This document shows positions 1 to 10,111 of a stretch of DNA of 36,568 nt, piece after piece. Where the stretch lies: contig CAYQZD010000029.1 of the NCBI GenBank assembly GCA_964421875.1, positions 1 through 36,568 of the forward strand, read 5' to 3'. The notes beneath the pieces are model-generated. The model did no database searches. It was not told the origin of the DNA and saw only the letters and a program-made list of their open reading frames with translations. A program made the position numbers and the translations under genes. Source of the stretch: CAYQZD01 sp964421875 (lineage in GTDB: Bacteria; Electryoneota; Tariuqbacteria; Tariuqbacterales; Tariuqbacteraceae). Within the stretch, counting starts at the first letter, position 1. Each line of letters starts with the position of its first letter.

Positions 1-160
1 GAATGACGCAGGTGCTTCAAATCGGTAAAGTGTAACGTGGCATTTATTTCTCGGCTCCATACCACGCACTGAATACAATATATAGATACAGACAGAATAT
101 TGCAAGAAATGTTGCGCTCTTAACTCGATGGATTGAAATAAGATTTCTGAATTGCCAGCA

Positions 161-191
161 ATAAAAAAGCGGAGCCTTTCAGGCTCCGCTT
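161..191 (-). terminator. Intrinsic terminator of the three-repeat exported protein gene
   Basis: Perfect 11-bp inverted repeat (AAGCGGAGCCT, loop TTC, AGGCTCCGCTT). Read on the minus strand it is followed by a run of six T. It lies about 40 bp beyond the stop codon of the minus-strand gene ending at 231. Positions 1-160 show no recognisable gene. Confidence 0.85.
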
Positions 192-230
192 AATGCTTGC
201 ACCGGTCTTCTGCTTTACGATTTGACACTA

Positions 231-1451
231 TCACTTGAACTCTATAAGTTCCACATCTTCCCATTCGATATATTCGTATCCCTCATCGTTGAACACCAGG
301 ATTCCGTCGTTTTTGCTGCTGACATCCTGGGAATCATCGAGACGGAGGGTTTCACCGTTCTTAAGCTTGACAATGCTGGAATAACGCCCCTTGGGTTCAA
401 TCTTGGCAATATTGCGGAAGGGGATGTTGAACTCCATATCCTCCAGTTTCCCGTTCAGGATTTCGAATCCTTCGGTCTCATCCAGGTCATATACTATTTC
501 ACCGCGGAACCGGTCTCCCTGAATAGTTTTAACCGTCCCCGTTAGTTTTCCCATAGGCTTATAGGATTTATAGTCCGGCCCGGAATCGTCCTTGTCTTCG
601 TAAATCACCTCAACGAATCCGTCCCAGCAGACTTCAATCTTGCCGTAACGGGGGTCGTAAACGAAGATGCCCCGGTTTTCACTGTTGACATCGTTGGAGC
701 CGTGGAGTTCGTATTCCCTGCCGTCCTTCAATGTGACCTGGCTGGCGCGGCTGCCCCGGCGTTTGATGGAGCGGATATTGCCGAACTCGATTTCCATATC
801 GCCGTCCTCACTGTCTCCGTCAAGTATATCGGAAGAGATGCACTCTTCCGCGTCCCACATCACATAGCCGTATAGCTCCATCTCCCTGGTCTTGACCTTA
901 CCCTTAAGCCGGTAGCCTTCGCGTTTGACTTTTCTGGGGGTATCCATAAATTCTATGTAGCGGATTGATTTCCACTTCAGTTTTATTTTGCCCAGGTTAT
1001 CATCCAGAATCAAGATGCTTTCGCCCACATCCCCGTAGCCCGAGACGTCATACTCGGAACCGTTTTTCATAAATATCACCGCATTGTTCCCCTGGCGGAC
1101 CTTAATGCTTTCGATATCGCCGAATTGGGTGATGAACATATGGATGCTGGCGATGCCAAGATATTTTTTAACCTTTATACCGAAAAAGTCGTATTCCCGC
1201 TCACCCTTCTTTTTGTCTTTGTCCCGTTTAAGGTATTTTGTCCAGGGATTTTCCTCCTTATTGGCGTTAAAAATGTCGTCCCAGAAGCACTCCTGTTTGC
1301 CCCATCGTAATGCGCCGGTGTAGGTTTCCCCGCTTCGAGTGGTCACTTTGCCGTAGATGAATCCCTCGTCGTCGCCCGCTGAAGCTTCGTAACTAACTGC
1401 GGCAAGAATGGTCAAGGTCATAAATACACCGGTTGTTTTCCTGAACTTCAT
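231..1451 (-). CDS. Exported protein with three internal repeats, function unknown
   Basis: About 406 residues. An N-terminal signal peptide (MKFRKTTG, then a hydrophobic stretch ending in ASAG) points to export. The mature protein has three repeats of roughly 110-130 residues, each opening with a 'G-V-T/K-T ... G' strand (GKVTTRSGETYTGALRW; LKGKVKTREMELYGYVMW; LTGTVKTIQGDRFRGEIVY). Each repeat later has an 'F/IRNI.SI/KI' strand, a 'V.LK(N/D)G.E..L' strand and an 'I.V.D...G.IE..W..' strand. This looks like a repeated small beta domain. An ATG also exists at 1463, but GGAG then sits inside that reading and is ideally spaced before the ATG at 1451, so 1451 is preferred. The gene stops with TGA followed at once by TAG. 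I do not recognise a named family. It may share a transcription direction with the sigma/anti-sigma pair upstream. Confidence 0.75.
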   Translation of the reverse strand: MKFRKTTGVFMTLTILAAVSYEASAGDDEGFIYGKVTTRSGETYTGALRWGKQECFWDDIFNANKEENPWTKYLKRDKDKKKGEREYDFFGIKVKKYLGIASIHMFITQFGDIESIKVRQGNNAVIFMKNGSEYDVSGYGDVGESILILDDNLGKIKLKWKSIRYIEFMDTPRKVKREGYRLKGKVKTREMELYGYVMWDAEECISSDILDGDSEDGDMEIEFGNIRSIKRRGSRASQVTLKDGREYELHGSNDVNSENRGIFVYDPRYGKIEVCWDGFVEVIYEDKDDSGPDYKSYKPMGKLTGTVKTIQGDRFRGEIVYDLDETEGFEILNGKLEDMEFNIPFRNIAKIEPKGRYSSIVKLKNGETLRLDDSQDVSSKNDGILVFNDEGYEYIEWEDVELIEFK

Positions 1452-1587
1452 CTTATTCTCCATACAATGTAGGTTCTTGGTTGGTTCGGATTGAATTGTA
1501 CTTTGTCATGGTCGGTGAGCCAACACATAATCTTACTAATCGAAATCATCGGTTATCCCGTTACAACGCTGCTCTCTAAATTTCGAA

Positions 1588-2187
1588 TCAGTATTTCAAA
1601 ATTTCGGATGTTTGTTCTTCATCAGCGCTTATCAGCCGCGAAGGAACCTCCGTCTCGCCTCGAGTCTGCGGTTCAAGCCCCCCTTCATAGGAGCCGGCGG
1701 TCAGTGTATGCAGGATGAAGTACATCCGCCGGTGATACTTGGGGTCTGCGGAGAGCAGTTCCCTCGTGAGCTGGAGGAACCGTTCTTCACTCATACTCCC
1801 GGCGTCGCTGGCCATTACTATGGGGGTTTCACGGTCGACGGCGATTGAAGGCATCATAGGCTTGCGCAGGATATATCCCAGAGCGAAGAATAGGATAATC
1901 CCCGCGGCGATAGCTATAATGCTGGCGGTGCGGGACATTAATGGGAGAACTCTGGGTTTCTCCGGGCGGCCTGAACTCTGCTCAATCCGGCTCCATAGAT
2001 TCCCCGGCAGGGCTGGTGTGGTCTTCTGCTCGTCCACTTTCGCCTGCAGCGCCTGGAACGCCTTCAAGGTGGACATACACTCGCGGCAGACGGAGAGATG
2101 AGACACGGTCCTGGTCAATTCATCGCCTTTAAGCTCGCCGTCCAGCATCGCTGATATATAGATTTGGTATTCTTCGCAGCTCTTCAT
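1588..2187 (-). CDS. Putative zinc-finger anti-sigma factor
   Basis: About 199 residues from the ATG at 2187; an in-frame TTG at 2199 is an alternative and neither has a strong ribosome-binding site. The N-terminal domain carries the anti-sigma zinc-finger motif: Cys4 and then H30-x3-C34-x2-C37 (HLSVCREC). A single membrane segment follows at about residues 87-107 (SIIAIAAGIILFFALGYIL). The C-terminal ~90 residues would lie outside the cytoplasm and resemble no domain I know. The family holds its cognate ECF sigma factor inactive at the membrane. The gene lies just downstream of an ECF sigma factor on the same strand, which supports a sigma/anti-sigma pair; the 150-bp gap holds a REP-like double hairpin. 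The target regulon is not evident. Confidence 0.85.
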   Translation of the reverse strand: MKSCEEYQIYISAMLDGELKGDELTRTVSHLSVCRECMSTLKAFQALQAKVDEQKTTPALPGNLWSRIEQSSGRPEKPRVLPLMSRTASIIAIAAGIILFFALGYILRKPMMPSIAVDRETPIVMASDAGSMSEERFLQLTRELLSADPKYHRRMYFILHTLTAGSYEGGLEPQTRGETEVPSRLISADEEQTSEILKY

Positions 2188-2218
2188 AGCTCTGCTCAAT
2201 TATTCTAATTGTTTTTTT

Positions 2219-2297
2219 GTGCTGTCGACTCTCCGCAGTCGACAGCATATATAATATTTACAGTCGATTGGTGCCGGGTGCGGGGACCCGACACCAC
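2219..2297. repeat. REP-like double-hairpin element, copy 1
   Basis: Two adjacent hairpins. Hairpin A is a perfect 11-bp stem TGCTGTCGACT with loop CTCCGC (2220-2247). Hairpin B is a 10-bp stem GGTGCCGGGT/ACCCGACACC with one mismatch and loop GCGGGG (2270-2295). B resembles the reverse complement of A, so the element is an inverted pair like a BIME. A second copy lies at 19181-19259. This copy separates the sigma factor gene from its anti-sigma gene. Confidence 0.8.
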
Positions 2298-2348
2298 TAA
2301 TTTAATTGTGAATATATAGTGATATTTATGTGTACCAGAACTAGCAAT

Positions 2349-2906
2349 CTATATTCGAAATTCACCCAGCGCTTCCGCCACCTTCTTTCGCGCTCGGAAG
2401 ATGTTGGTTTTCACCATCGACATCGACCATCCTGTTATATCCCCGATTTCCTGATAAGAGAGCCTTTGCATCACCCCCAACACAAACGCGGTTTGGTAGG
2501 TTTCAGCCAGGTGAGACAGGACGTTATGCAGATGACTTTTGAAATCGCTGTTCATTGCGAAATCCTCGGGGTTGGGTTTAGAGTCGGGGATGGTTTCCAT
2601 CTCTTCCGGCTCCGCGGCGTAGCCGACCGCTTTCCATTTCGATTTTTTCCGCACCGAGTCGAGAAAGAGGTTCCGTGCGATGGTCATCAGCCAGGAATGG
2701 ACTTTACCGGGCTCCCGGAGGGTGGACTCCGACTTTATAGCTCTGATGAAGGTCTCCTGCAGCAGGTCCTCGGCTTCGAAACTGCCGTTGGAGAGGCTCA
2801 GCAGATATTGGTAGACTCCCGGCGAATGTACCCGGTAGGTTTCTTCCCAGTCAATCAAGATTTCTCTCTCGCGACCCCCATTAACGTTTGCGGCGTCGTT
2901 ATGCAA
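2349..2906 (-). CDS. ECF-type RNA polymerase sigma factor
   Basis: 185 residues from a TTG at 2906. A TTG at 2858, preceded by a purine-rich GAGAGAGA stretch and giving the typical start 'MIDWEETYRVHSPGVYQYL', is a good alternative. Region 2 is clear: 'EAEDLLQETFIRAI' followed by 'HSWLMTIARNLFLDSVRKK'. Region 4 is clear near the C-terminus: 'LSYQEIGDITGWSMSMVKTNIFRARKKV', a helix-turn-helix for the -35 element. There is no region 1 or 3, so it is a group 4 (extracytoplasmic function) sigma-70. It sits upstream of a zinc-finger anti-sigma gene on the same strand and is divergent from an RND efflux operon. Whether the efflux genes belong to its regulon cannot be judged. It ends with TAG. Confidence 0.92.
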   Translation of the reverse strand: MHNDAANVNGGREREILIDWEETYRVHSPGVYQYLLSLSNGSFEAEDLLQETFIRAIKSESTLREPGKVHSWLMTIARNLFLDSVRKKSKWKAVGYAAEPEEMETIPDSKPNPEDFAMNSDFKSHLHNVLSHLAETYQTAFVLGVMQRLSYQEIGDITGWSMSMVKTNIFRARKKVAEALGEFRI

Positions 2907-3174
2907 AAAACGACTTTAATACTCGAAAACAGCAGCAGCGCTGATTCGTGAAGCGTTAAAGTATTTCTTTGAGATTCGAGGTTACCCGGTTTACAGTGCT
3001 CGACTATTTTCAACGCTTTCACTTATATTGACGCTTGCTCCGGGTAAAAGTTACATAAAGCGTGCGAAAATTGCAATTAATAGCGGGGAAGTTTATCTTA
3101 ACCAAACAGAAATCCGTCAATGAAAGACACCCGGGGGATAATAATATCAACCGCCCTACAGTGGATTAGTCTAA

Positions 3175-4257
3175 ATGAAAGACTATTATTTATTCACATG
3201 CAACGTCTTCTTGATTATTGCGGCATCCACGCTAATAGCCGCCTGCGGCGGCGGGAACAATCCTCAGCCACCGCCCTCAGAATTGGTTAAAGTAACCGTC
3301 CGCCCGGTGGAAAGCAGAGCGGTGAAGGTGAACATTTCCGCCGCCTCAACGCTGAAAGCCACACGCGAAGCGGCGCTCTCCTTCCTCCAGGGAGGATATG
3401 TCGAGACCGCCGGCTACGAGATGGGCGACAGGGTGGAAGCAGGTGATACTTTAGCCGCCCTGGACGCGGCGGCGTTGAAGGCGAACCTGAAGAAAGCCGA
3501 ATCCGCTCTGCAAAAAGCCCGCCGAGACTACGCCAAAGCTCTACGTTTGCAGGGAGCCGAAGTCGTTCCCACGGGGACGCTTGAGGACGCCGAGACCGCG
3601 CGGTCGCTGGCGGAGGCGGACTATAATGCGGCTGAGTTCGCCCTTCAGCATGGATACATCACCGCCCCCTTCAGCGGGAGCGTCGCCGCCCGCTTCATCG
3701 AGCCGGGGCAGATTGTGGGTCCCGGAACGCCGGTTTACAAACTGGTGCAAATCGACCGGCTGGAGATTACCCTGGGGATAGCTCAGCGTGAAACCAAGGC
3801 TCTGCGCCTGGGAGACCGCGCTGAAATTTCGCTCTTCGACGGAGATGGAACTATTGTTAGGGGAAAAGTGACAGCTCTGCCCTCCTCCGGGGAAATGACT
3901 CTGGGACTGCTTCCGGTAAAGCTGGAGTTCGCCAATCCCGGCGGCTGGCTTCCCGGAATGGCGGTTAAGGCGGTGATTACCGCCGGCGCTCCCCGGAGAA
4001 TATTGGCGATATCCGCCGATGCGGTCAGGGTTGCCTCCGACGGTCAGGCTTACTATTACCGTTTCCGCCCGGAAACGGGTGATGTGGTCAAAGTCCCGCT
4101 CCAGCTTGGAAAACCTTCAGGCGGCTACATCGAGTTGATTTCCGGCGCGGGCGAAGGGGACCTGGCGGTCTGCGGAGGCGTGGACCGCGTCCGTGATGGG
4201 GACAATGTCACAGTCGAGACCGCCGGTATGCGCGACAATATCGAGCGGGAGGAATAA
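3175..4257 (+). CDS. RND efflux periplasmic adaptor subunit (membrane fusion lipoprotein)
   Basis: 360 residues. A lipoprotein signal peptide ends in the lipobox LIAAC (Cys24), so the protein is probably anchored in the periplasmic face of a membrane. The body has the HlyD/AcrA layout: a lipoyl-like half-motif near 'GGYVETAGYEMGDRVEAGDTLAALD', a short coiled-coil hairpin ('ALKANLKKAESALQKARRDYAKALRL ... LAEADYNAAE'), the second lipoyl half 'ITAPFSGSVAARFIEPGQIVGPG', then beta-barrel and membrane-proximal domains. Such adaptors link an inner-membrane RND pump to an outer-membrane channel. Its TAA stop overlaps the ATG of the downstream pump gene by one base, so the two are translationally coupled. 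No outer-membrane channel gene is in the window. The start has no strong ribosome-binding site. Confidence 0.92.
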   Translation: MKDYYLFTCNVFLIIAASTLIAACGGGNNPQPPPSELVKVTVRPVESRAVKVNISAASTLKATREAALSFLQGGYVETAGYEMGDRVEAGDTLAALDAAALKANLKKAESALQKARRDYAKALRLQGAEVVPTGTLEDAETARSLAEADYNAAEFALQHGYITAPFSGSVAARFIEPGQIVGPGTPVYKLVQIDRLEITLGIAQRETKALRLGDRAEISLFDGDGTIVRGKVTALPSSGEMTLGLLPVKLEFANPGGWLPGMAVKAVITAGAPRRILAISADAVRVASDGQAYYYRFRPETGDVVKVPLQLGKPSGGYIELISGAGEGDLAVCGGVDRVRDGDNVTVETAGMRDNIEREE

Positions 4258-7200
4258 TGCGCCTATCCGACCTGGCGCTGAACCGGCGCCGCTTCACCGT
4301 GATGGCGTTGGCGGCGCTGGTGGGCAACGGACTTTTGGGACTCTGGCTGATGCCTCGCAGCGAGGATCCCATTATCGAGATGAAGGAATGCTCCGTGATT
4401 ATCACTTATCCCGGAGCTTCCCCCGCCGACCTCGAGGATTTGATTGTGGATCCGGTGGAAGAGCGTCTGATAGGGATGGAAGAGACCGAAAAACTCGACA
4501 GTTGGGCAATGGACGGAGCGGCTTATTTCTATGTCGAATTTTTCGATGATGTGGATGTGGATGACGCAATACAAACGGTGAACAACGAAATTTCCGAGGC
4601 GAAGAAGGATTTGCCGCCGGGAGTGTTGAACACCGAAGTCATCCGCCACAGCACCGACCGGGTGGTGGTTTTGCAGGCGGCGGTGGCGGGGGAAGATTAC
4701 ACTCACCGGCAGCTCTTTGACTATGCGGAGATTGCCAAGAATGAATTGAGGCGGATTTCCGGCGTGAAAAAGGTGGAGATTGAGGGGGCTCAGGAGCAGG
4801 AAATCCGCGTTTCCCTCGACATCGATAAACTGGCGGCCTGGAAACTGTCCCCCCTCACCGTGGCGGAAAGGGTCGCCGCCGCCAATATCGGTTTCCCCGC
4901 GGGCAAAGTGGAGATTCCGGGCCGCAAGTTCAATGTCACCCTCGGCGGCGATTTCGAAACTCTGGAGGATGTCAAGAGCGCTATCGTCGAGGTCCGCGCC
5001 GGAATGCCACTGCGCCTGGAGGATATCGCCGACGTAAGACTCGCATACAAAGACTCCACCTACTGGGTGCGATACAACGGCCAGCGGGCGGTGTTCATCA
5101 CCGCCACCCAGAAGGAGGGCAGCAACCTGCTGTCGGTGGGTAAAAAAATGAGAACGGCGCTGGAAAAACTGGAAGGCCGTTTCCCTGCCGACCTGAAGTT
5201 GGAAATCGTGTTCGACCAATCGGACTTTGTGTCACGCCGCCTGAACAGTTTCGCCGCCAACCTGCTTTACGGCGGAGCTTTTGTAGCGGTAGCGGTATTC
5301 CTGCTGGTGGGAGGGCGGCTGGCGATAGTGATATTGCTGGCGATACCGCTGTCGGTGATTGTCGGACTGGGTGGAGTTTACCGGCTCGGTTACCAGTTTG
5401 AGCAAATATCCATATCGGCGATGATACTGTCGCTGGGGATGTTAGTGGACAACGCCATCGTCATCAGCGAGAACATCCAGCGCCACCTGAATCTGGGTTT
5501 AAGCCGTTGGGAAGCCGCCGGCCAGGGGGCGCGGGAAGTCGCCGGGGCGGTTACTTCAGCCACCGCCACCACTATCGCCGCCTTCTTCCCCATCCTGGCG
5601 ATGGCGGGCTCTTCCGGACAGTTCATCCGTTCGATGCCGGTGACGGTGATGATGACTATTGCCGCCAGCCTCCTGGTGGCGCTGACCGCAACCCCGCTGA
5701 TTTCAGCCGCAGTGCTGAAACCCACCGCCGGGGGGGAACATATGTTTGCGCGGGGTCTGCACCGCCTCGGTGAGAAATATTACCCCGTAATCTTGAGGGC
5801 GGTTTTAAAACGGCCCGGACTGGCGGTGGTTATAACGCTGGGAGCGTTGATGGGTAGTATGGCGCTGTTCACTACTCTGGGCAAGGAGTTTTTTCCCAAG
5901 GCTAACAAACCCCTCTTCATCATCGACATCTACCGCCCCAAGGGGGCGAACCTGACTTCGGTGGACGAAATCGTGCGCCGGATGGAGGAGGAAATCCTCA
6001 AAGCGCCCGGAGTGGCGCGCATCGCCGCCAATGTGGGCAAGGGCAATCCCGTAGTCTACTATAACCTCGGCCGGGAGCGGGAAACCGACCATTACGGGCA
6101 GTTGATGGTGATGATGGAGCCTGAAATCGAATATGAGAAGGTCTCTTCCCTGATTAAGAAGCTGCGGGAGGAATGGGAGGATTATCCCGAAGCGCGGATC
6201 GAGGTTCAGGAGCTGGCGCAGGGGCCTCCGGTGGGGGCGCCGGTGTCGGTCAGGATTGGGGGGGACGATTTGGAAACGCTGCGGAAGCTGTCATACCGGG
6301 TGGAGGGGATACTGCGGGAAACGGCGGGGACGGACAACATCCGCAACGAGCTTCGCGGGGGCGGGGGAGAAATCCGGGTCGAGGTCGACCGGGACCGCGC
6401 CGGGATGCTGGGTATCCCCCAGGCGGCGGTGGCGCGCATCCTCCGCATGGCTTTAGCGGGCGAGCCGGTCACCAGCTTCCGCCTTGGAGGCGAGGAGCGG
6501 GAGGTGACGCTGCGGCTCCCCTTCGAGCAGCCTCCGGGCTGGGACGCCTTCTCCCGAATTTACTTCCCGGCGGCGGGGGGGAGGGGATTCGTCCCCCTGT
6601 CGGAAGTGGCGAAACCGGTCATTTCCGGGGGACCATCGGTTATCGCTCACCGCGACGGGGAGCGCAATTTCCGGGTGCGGTGCGATGTCCTGGAGGGGTA
6701 TTTCGCCTGGGAAATCGCCCAATCCCTGCGGCTGGAACTGGATAAAATCGCCTGGCCCGAAGGATACACCTGCTCAATCGAGGGCGAAACCGAGGAGCGG
6801 GACGAGAGCTTCGCCAGCCTCTTCAACGCCGCCATCATCGCAATTTTGGTGATTTACGCCATCCTCGTCCTGCAATTCAACTCTTTCAGCCAGCCGCTGG
6901 TGATTTTCACCGCTCTGCCGTTGGCTTTCATCGGAGCGGTATTGGGGCTCTTCGTCACCGGGAACAATTTCGGCTTTATGGCTTTTGTGGGGATAGAAAG
7001 CCTCATCGGCATCGTGATTAACGACGCCATCGTATTGCTCGACTTTGTGAATTCGGGATTGAAAAAGGGGTTATCGCGGGATGAAGCCTTGATTCAGGCG
7101 GGCTCCATCCGCTTCACTCCCATCCTCCTCACCTCCATCACCACCATCGGCGGCTAAATGCCGCTGACTCTGCTCAGCGGGAAGCTGTGGGCGCCAATGG

Positions 7201-7295
7201 GGTGGACTATGGTGGGGGGACTGCTGTTTTCGACCGTGCTGACCCTGATAATTGTGCCGCTGCTGTTCAAGGTGATGGTGCCGGTGAAACGGTGA
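4257..7295 (+). CDS. RND efflux permease (AcrB/HAE-type), interrupted by an in-frame TAA
   Basis: The frame runs for 1,012 residues, normal length for RND pumps, but codon 967 (7155-7157) is TAA. The stop falls in the conserved motif 'TSITTIGG-[L]-MPL' before the last membrane helices. The same frame then continues with ATG CCG and encodes the expected end (LLSGKLWAPMGWTMVGG ... LIIVPLLF) to a TGA at 7293-7295. TTA to TAA is a single-base change, so a sequencing error or a recent nonsense mutation is likeliest; reinitiation at the ATG directly after the TAA is possible. Family features: first membrane helix near the N-terminus, transmembrane helix 4 motif GMLVD398N399AIV, a duplicated second half, and N922 in the helix-10 motif GIVIND. 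Such pumps are proton-driven inner-membrane trimers exporting drugs, lipids or metals; the substrate cannot be told. It is coupled to the adaptor gene upstream. Confidence 0.9.
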
Positions 7296-7836
7296 ACTGG
7301 CGCTTGGTGTACGGTGTTCAGTCGTAGGGTGGGTTTCAACCGCCAATCATTTGTCATTGCGAGCGAAGCGAAGCAATCGGATTGTTTGACGAAAAAAATA
7401 ACAGGCTATTAAGGCTATTACGGCTATATTGGGTAGGCGGGGGATTTATCCCCCCGCAGGATGTAGAGCGGATCATTCAGACCCGCCGGTTAATACCGCC
7501 GCTTGTGGGGACTTGGCGGCACGGTATTGGTAATTGGTGGATAGTGCTTGGTCGCCAGTGAACCTATTCTCATAATAAACAAATAGATAAACTTATTCTA
7601 TTATATAAGACTATAATGCTAAACCGAAAGCTCTAGTACTCTCCCGGGACGCTGCCGGATTTTCAAATACCCCCCCTCAGGTAATCTACGAAAATGGTGA
7701 ACAAATGTCAAGTTTTTGGGGTAAAAAAGTTGGTTTATACTTAGGGCTCACGCTTGCAGGCCCGGGCGGATTCGCATAAGCCAACCTACACCAAACACCA
7801 ATCGCCAATCACTGAACACCAATCATAATTCAATTA
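7296..7836. other. Intergenic region between the RND pump and the cyclase gene
   Basis: 541 bp between converging genes with no credible coding sequence. It holds a single arm of a short repeat (7352-7378, GTCATTGCGAGCGAAGCG) related to the palindrome at 17806-17896. It also holds three imperfect copies of GGCTATTA near 7404-7425 and a hairpin GCGGGGG/CCCCCGC at 7437-7457. Near 7795-7830 there are repeated 'caccaatc' words. No T-run terminator is obvious. Confidence 0.5.
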
Positions 7837-9987
7837 TCACTTCACCTTATATTCCCACACTCCGTCCCAAACCTCCGGCGGGGGATTGGCTTTGAAATAC
7901 TCGCAGCGGTCGACAAACATCTGCGAGGGGAAATCGTCAGGATTGGCTTTGAGCGCTTCGATGAAAAGGTCCATCGCCTTATCCCAGGACTTCTCGTAGT
8001 AATATTTCAAACCTTCCGAGTAATATCCCAGCGCCACCTTCAGCGGTTGCGGCAGGGGGACAGTGGTCTCCTCCAGAAGCTGGAAAATCCGCACCGGCTC
8101 GGTTTTACCCTTCACCGTTATCAAATCCAACTCCCGGGTATGAAAATCCCGGTCGATTTCTTTGCGGGTGAACTCGCTAACCATTATGTAGCTTTTGTAT
8201 TGCTTGTTGATATTCTCCAGGCGGGAAGCCAGGTTCACCGTGTCCCCGATAACGGTGTAGGACAGGCGCTGATGCGAACCCACATTCCCGATAGTCATAG
8301 GCCCGGTGTTCAAGCCAATACGGGCTTTGAACAAAGGCTTGCCCTCCTCCTCCCATTTTCCCCGCATTTTCTCCAATTCCCGCTGCATCCGCACCGAGGT
8401 CAGGCAAGCCAGCCGGGCGTGGTCCTCCCGTAAAATCGGCGCGCCCCAAACCGCTACGATGGCGTCCCCGATGTACTTGTCCAGCATCCCGTCGTTTTCC
8501 AGGATGATATCGGTCATCACCGATAGGTATTCGTTGAGGCACACCAGCAGCCTTTCCGGCGGCAGCCCTTCCGAGATGCTGGTGAAGCTTTCGATATCGG
8601 AGAAAAATACGGTGAGTTCCTTTTTATCTCCGCCCAGCTTCAGTTTATCCGGATTGGCGATTAGTTCATCCACCAAATCCTTCGCCAGATAGTGCTGGAA
8701 CATCCCCTTTATCTGGTGTTTCTCCTTCTGTTCGGTGATGAATTGATAGCCGCCGGCGCCGGCAAAGGAGAAAATCGCCGCCAAAGCCGGTCCGGTGATT
8801 TCCACCCAAAGATGGTGATTGTTAAAGAGATATATCGCCGCAAACGTCAGCAGTGCAATTTCCACCACCAGCGCCGCCAGCCCTCCCCAGATTTTCAGAT
8901 AGTGCACCACCAGACCGGTGATGAGCGCCAGCGCCAACATTATTAAATATATGTGGTGGAGTTCGAGGGTGTTGATAAAGGCTTGGTTCAATATGGTCCA
9001 GATAGCGTTGGCATGATACTCCACCCCGGGGGTTTTTTCTTTAATACCGCCAAAGCCGTAAAACGGCGAGAAGAAGGTGTCCTTCTGCTCCTCGATGGTG
9101 GCTCCCAGAAAGACGATTTTGTCTTTGAAGGGATTTTTCAGCAGGGCGGCGAATTCCGGCGGCAGGTCGGCGCTGCTGTAAAAACTCTCCATATAGTCGG
9201 TGTCGTTTTCCCGCAGGTTGAACTCCGAGTCGTCCAGAATGTCGCTGAAGGAGTAGGTGGGAAAGGTTTTAGCGGGGCCGCAAAAATTTACCAGCATAGT
9301 GTTGCGGTCGAAAAGGGGGACTGAGAGGTCGCCGTAGCGGAAACAGTTGTCTTCAATACCAACTTTGGTAGTGTCGTGATAACCTTTGAACAGTTTCACC
9401 GCTTTGATGCCAATTGGGAGGTAGGTTTTGTCGCCGAAGGGTTGGTAGAGGAGGTAGCGGCGGGTAAATCCGTCGGGGTCGTTGGGCTCGTTGACAATGC
9501 CCCATTCCGCCCCGGTTTTCAGCAGAACAGGGATTGGGGGGAAAACGTGTTTAAGCGTCTCCTTGATATAGGGATTCCGCTCTTCCAGGATTTTACCCGC
9601 CAGAACCACCGATTCCTTCGCTTCAGCCACCGCCGCAGCCAGCAGGGAGTCCTCCCCCATTGACTTCCGGCCCGGCTCGGTGAATTGAACGTCGAATACA
9701 ATCATCCGCGCCCCCGCCTTTATTATATTGCGGATGAAGCGGGCGTAATATTCGCGGGGGAAGGGCCAGCGTTCGGGAAGCTCAGCATAGGTCTGGTCGT
9801 CGATCCCCACTACGATAATATCGTTTTCCTTCACGTCCACCGGGCCACGAAGCTTGAAGCGCGCGTCAAGGGTTTGCAGTTCCAGCTTCCAGACCAGCTC
9901 GGATACTGAGACCAACATCGTTAAAACAAGCGCTCCCGCCGTGAGCAATAGCAGGATGGAGATTTTGCCGTGCCGCTTTCGAGCCAT
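7837..9987 (-). CDS. CHASE2-domain adenylate/guanylate cyclase (class III)
   Basis: 716 residues. A first membrane helix near the N-terminus is followed by a periplasmic CHASE2 sensor domain (about 35-330; 'IIVVGIDDQTYAELPERWPFPREYYARFI', 'IVFDVQF', 'IVFLGATIEEQKDTF'). Three further membrane helices lie at about 345-425. A class III nucleotide cyclase domain occupies about 455-640. Metal-binding Asp464 (FFSDIESF) and Asp508 (DKYIGD) are present, as is Lys504, and the motif 'YTVIGDTVNLASRLE' supplies the purine/transition-state residues. Asp in that last motif favours ATP over GTP by family rules. A C-terminal TPR-like stretch (YYSEGLKYYYEKSWDKAMDLFIEALKANP) follows. The protein should make cAMP in response to an external signal. 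Translation ends with TGA followed directly by TAA. Confidence 0.93.
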   Translation of the reverse strand: MARKRHGKISILLLLTAGALVLTMLVSVSELVWKLELQTLDARFKLRGPVDVKENDIIVVGIDDQTYAELPERWPFPREYYARFIRNIIKAGARMIVFDVQFTEPGRKSMGEDSLLAAAVAEAKESVVLAGKILEERNPYIKETLKHVFPPIPVLLKTGAEWGIVNEPNDPDGFTRRYLLYQPFGDKTYLPIGIKAVKLFKGYHDTTKVGIEDNCFRYGDLSVPLFDRNTMLVNFCGPAKTFPTYSFSDILDDSEFNLRENDTDYMESFYSSADLPPEFAALLKNPFKDKIVFLGATIEEQKDTFFSPFYGFGGIKEKTPGVEYHANAIWTILNQAFINTLELHHIYLIMLALALITGLVVHYLKIWGGLAALVVEIALLTFAAIYLFNNHHLWVEITGPALAAIFSFAGAGGYQFITEQKEKHQIKGMFQHYLAKDLVDELIANPDKLKLGGDKKELTVFFSDIESFTSISEGLPPERLLVCLNEYLSVMTDIILENDGMLDKYIGDAIVAVWGAPILREDHARLACLTSVRMQRELEKMRGKWEEEGKPLFKARIGLNTGPMTIGNVGSHQRLSYTVIGDTVNLASRLENINKQYKSYIMVSEFTRKEIDRDFHTRELDLITVKGKTEPVRIFQLLEETTVPLPQPLKVALGYYSEGLKYYYEKSWDKAMDLFIEALKANPDDFPSQMFVDRCEYFKANPPPEVWDGVWEYKVK

Positions 9988-10111
9988 TATAATACTCGAG
10001 TCTTATGTTTAGTATCTGAGTTCTGCTATAGTCTTGTCATCGAGTTTCACTATTTCGCCTGATGCAGCTTTATAAGCTAAAGCTGAACGCGTTAATTTCC
10101 GGTATTACTCT

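Noticed and set aside
4263..5219. Long antisense frames opposite the RND pump and similar frames opposite other genes
   Set aside because: They are mirror frames of G+C-rich coding sequence with no signals or family motifs.
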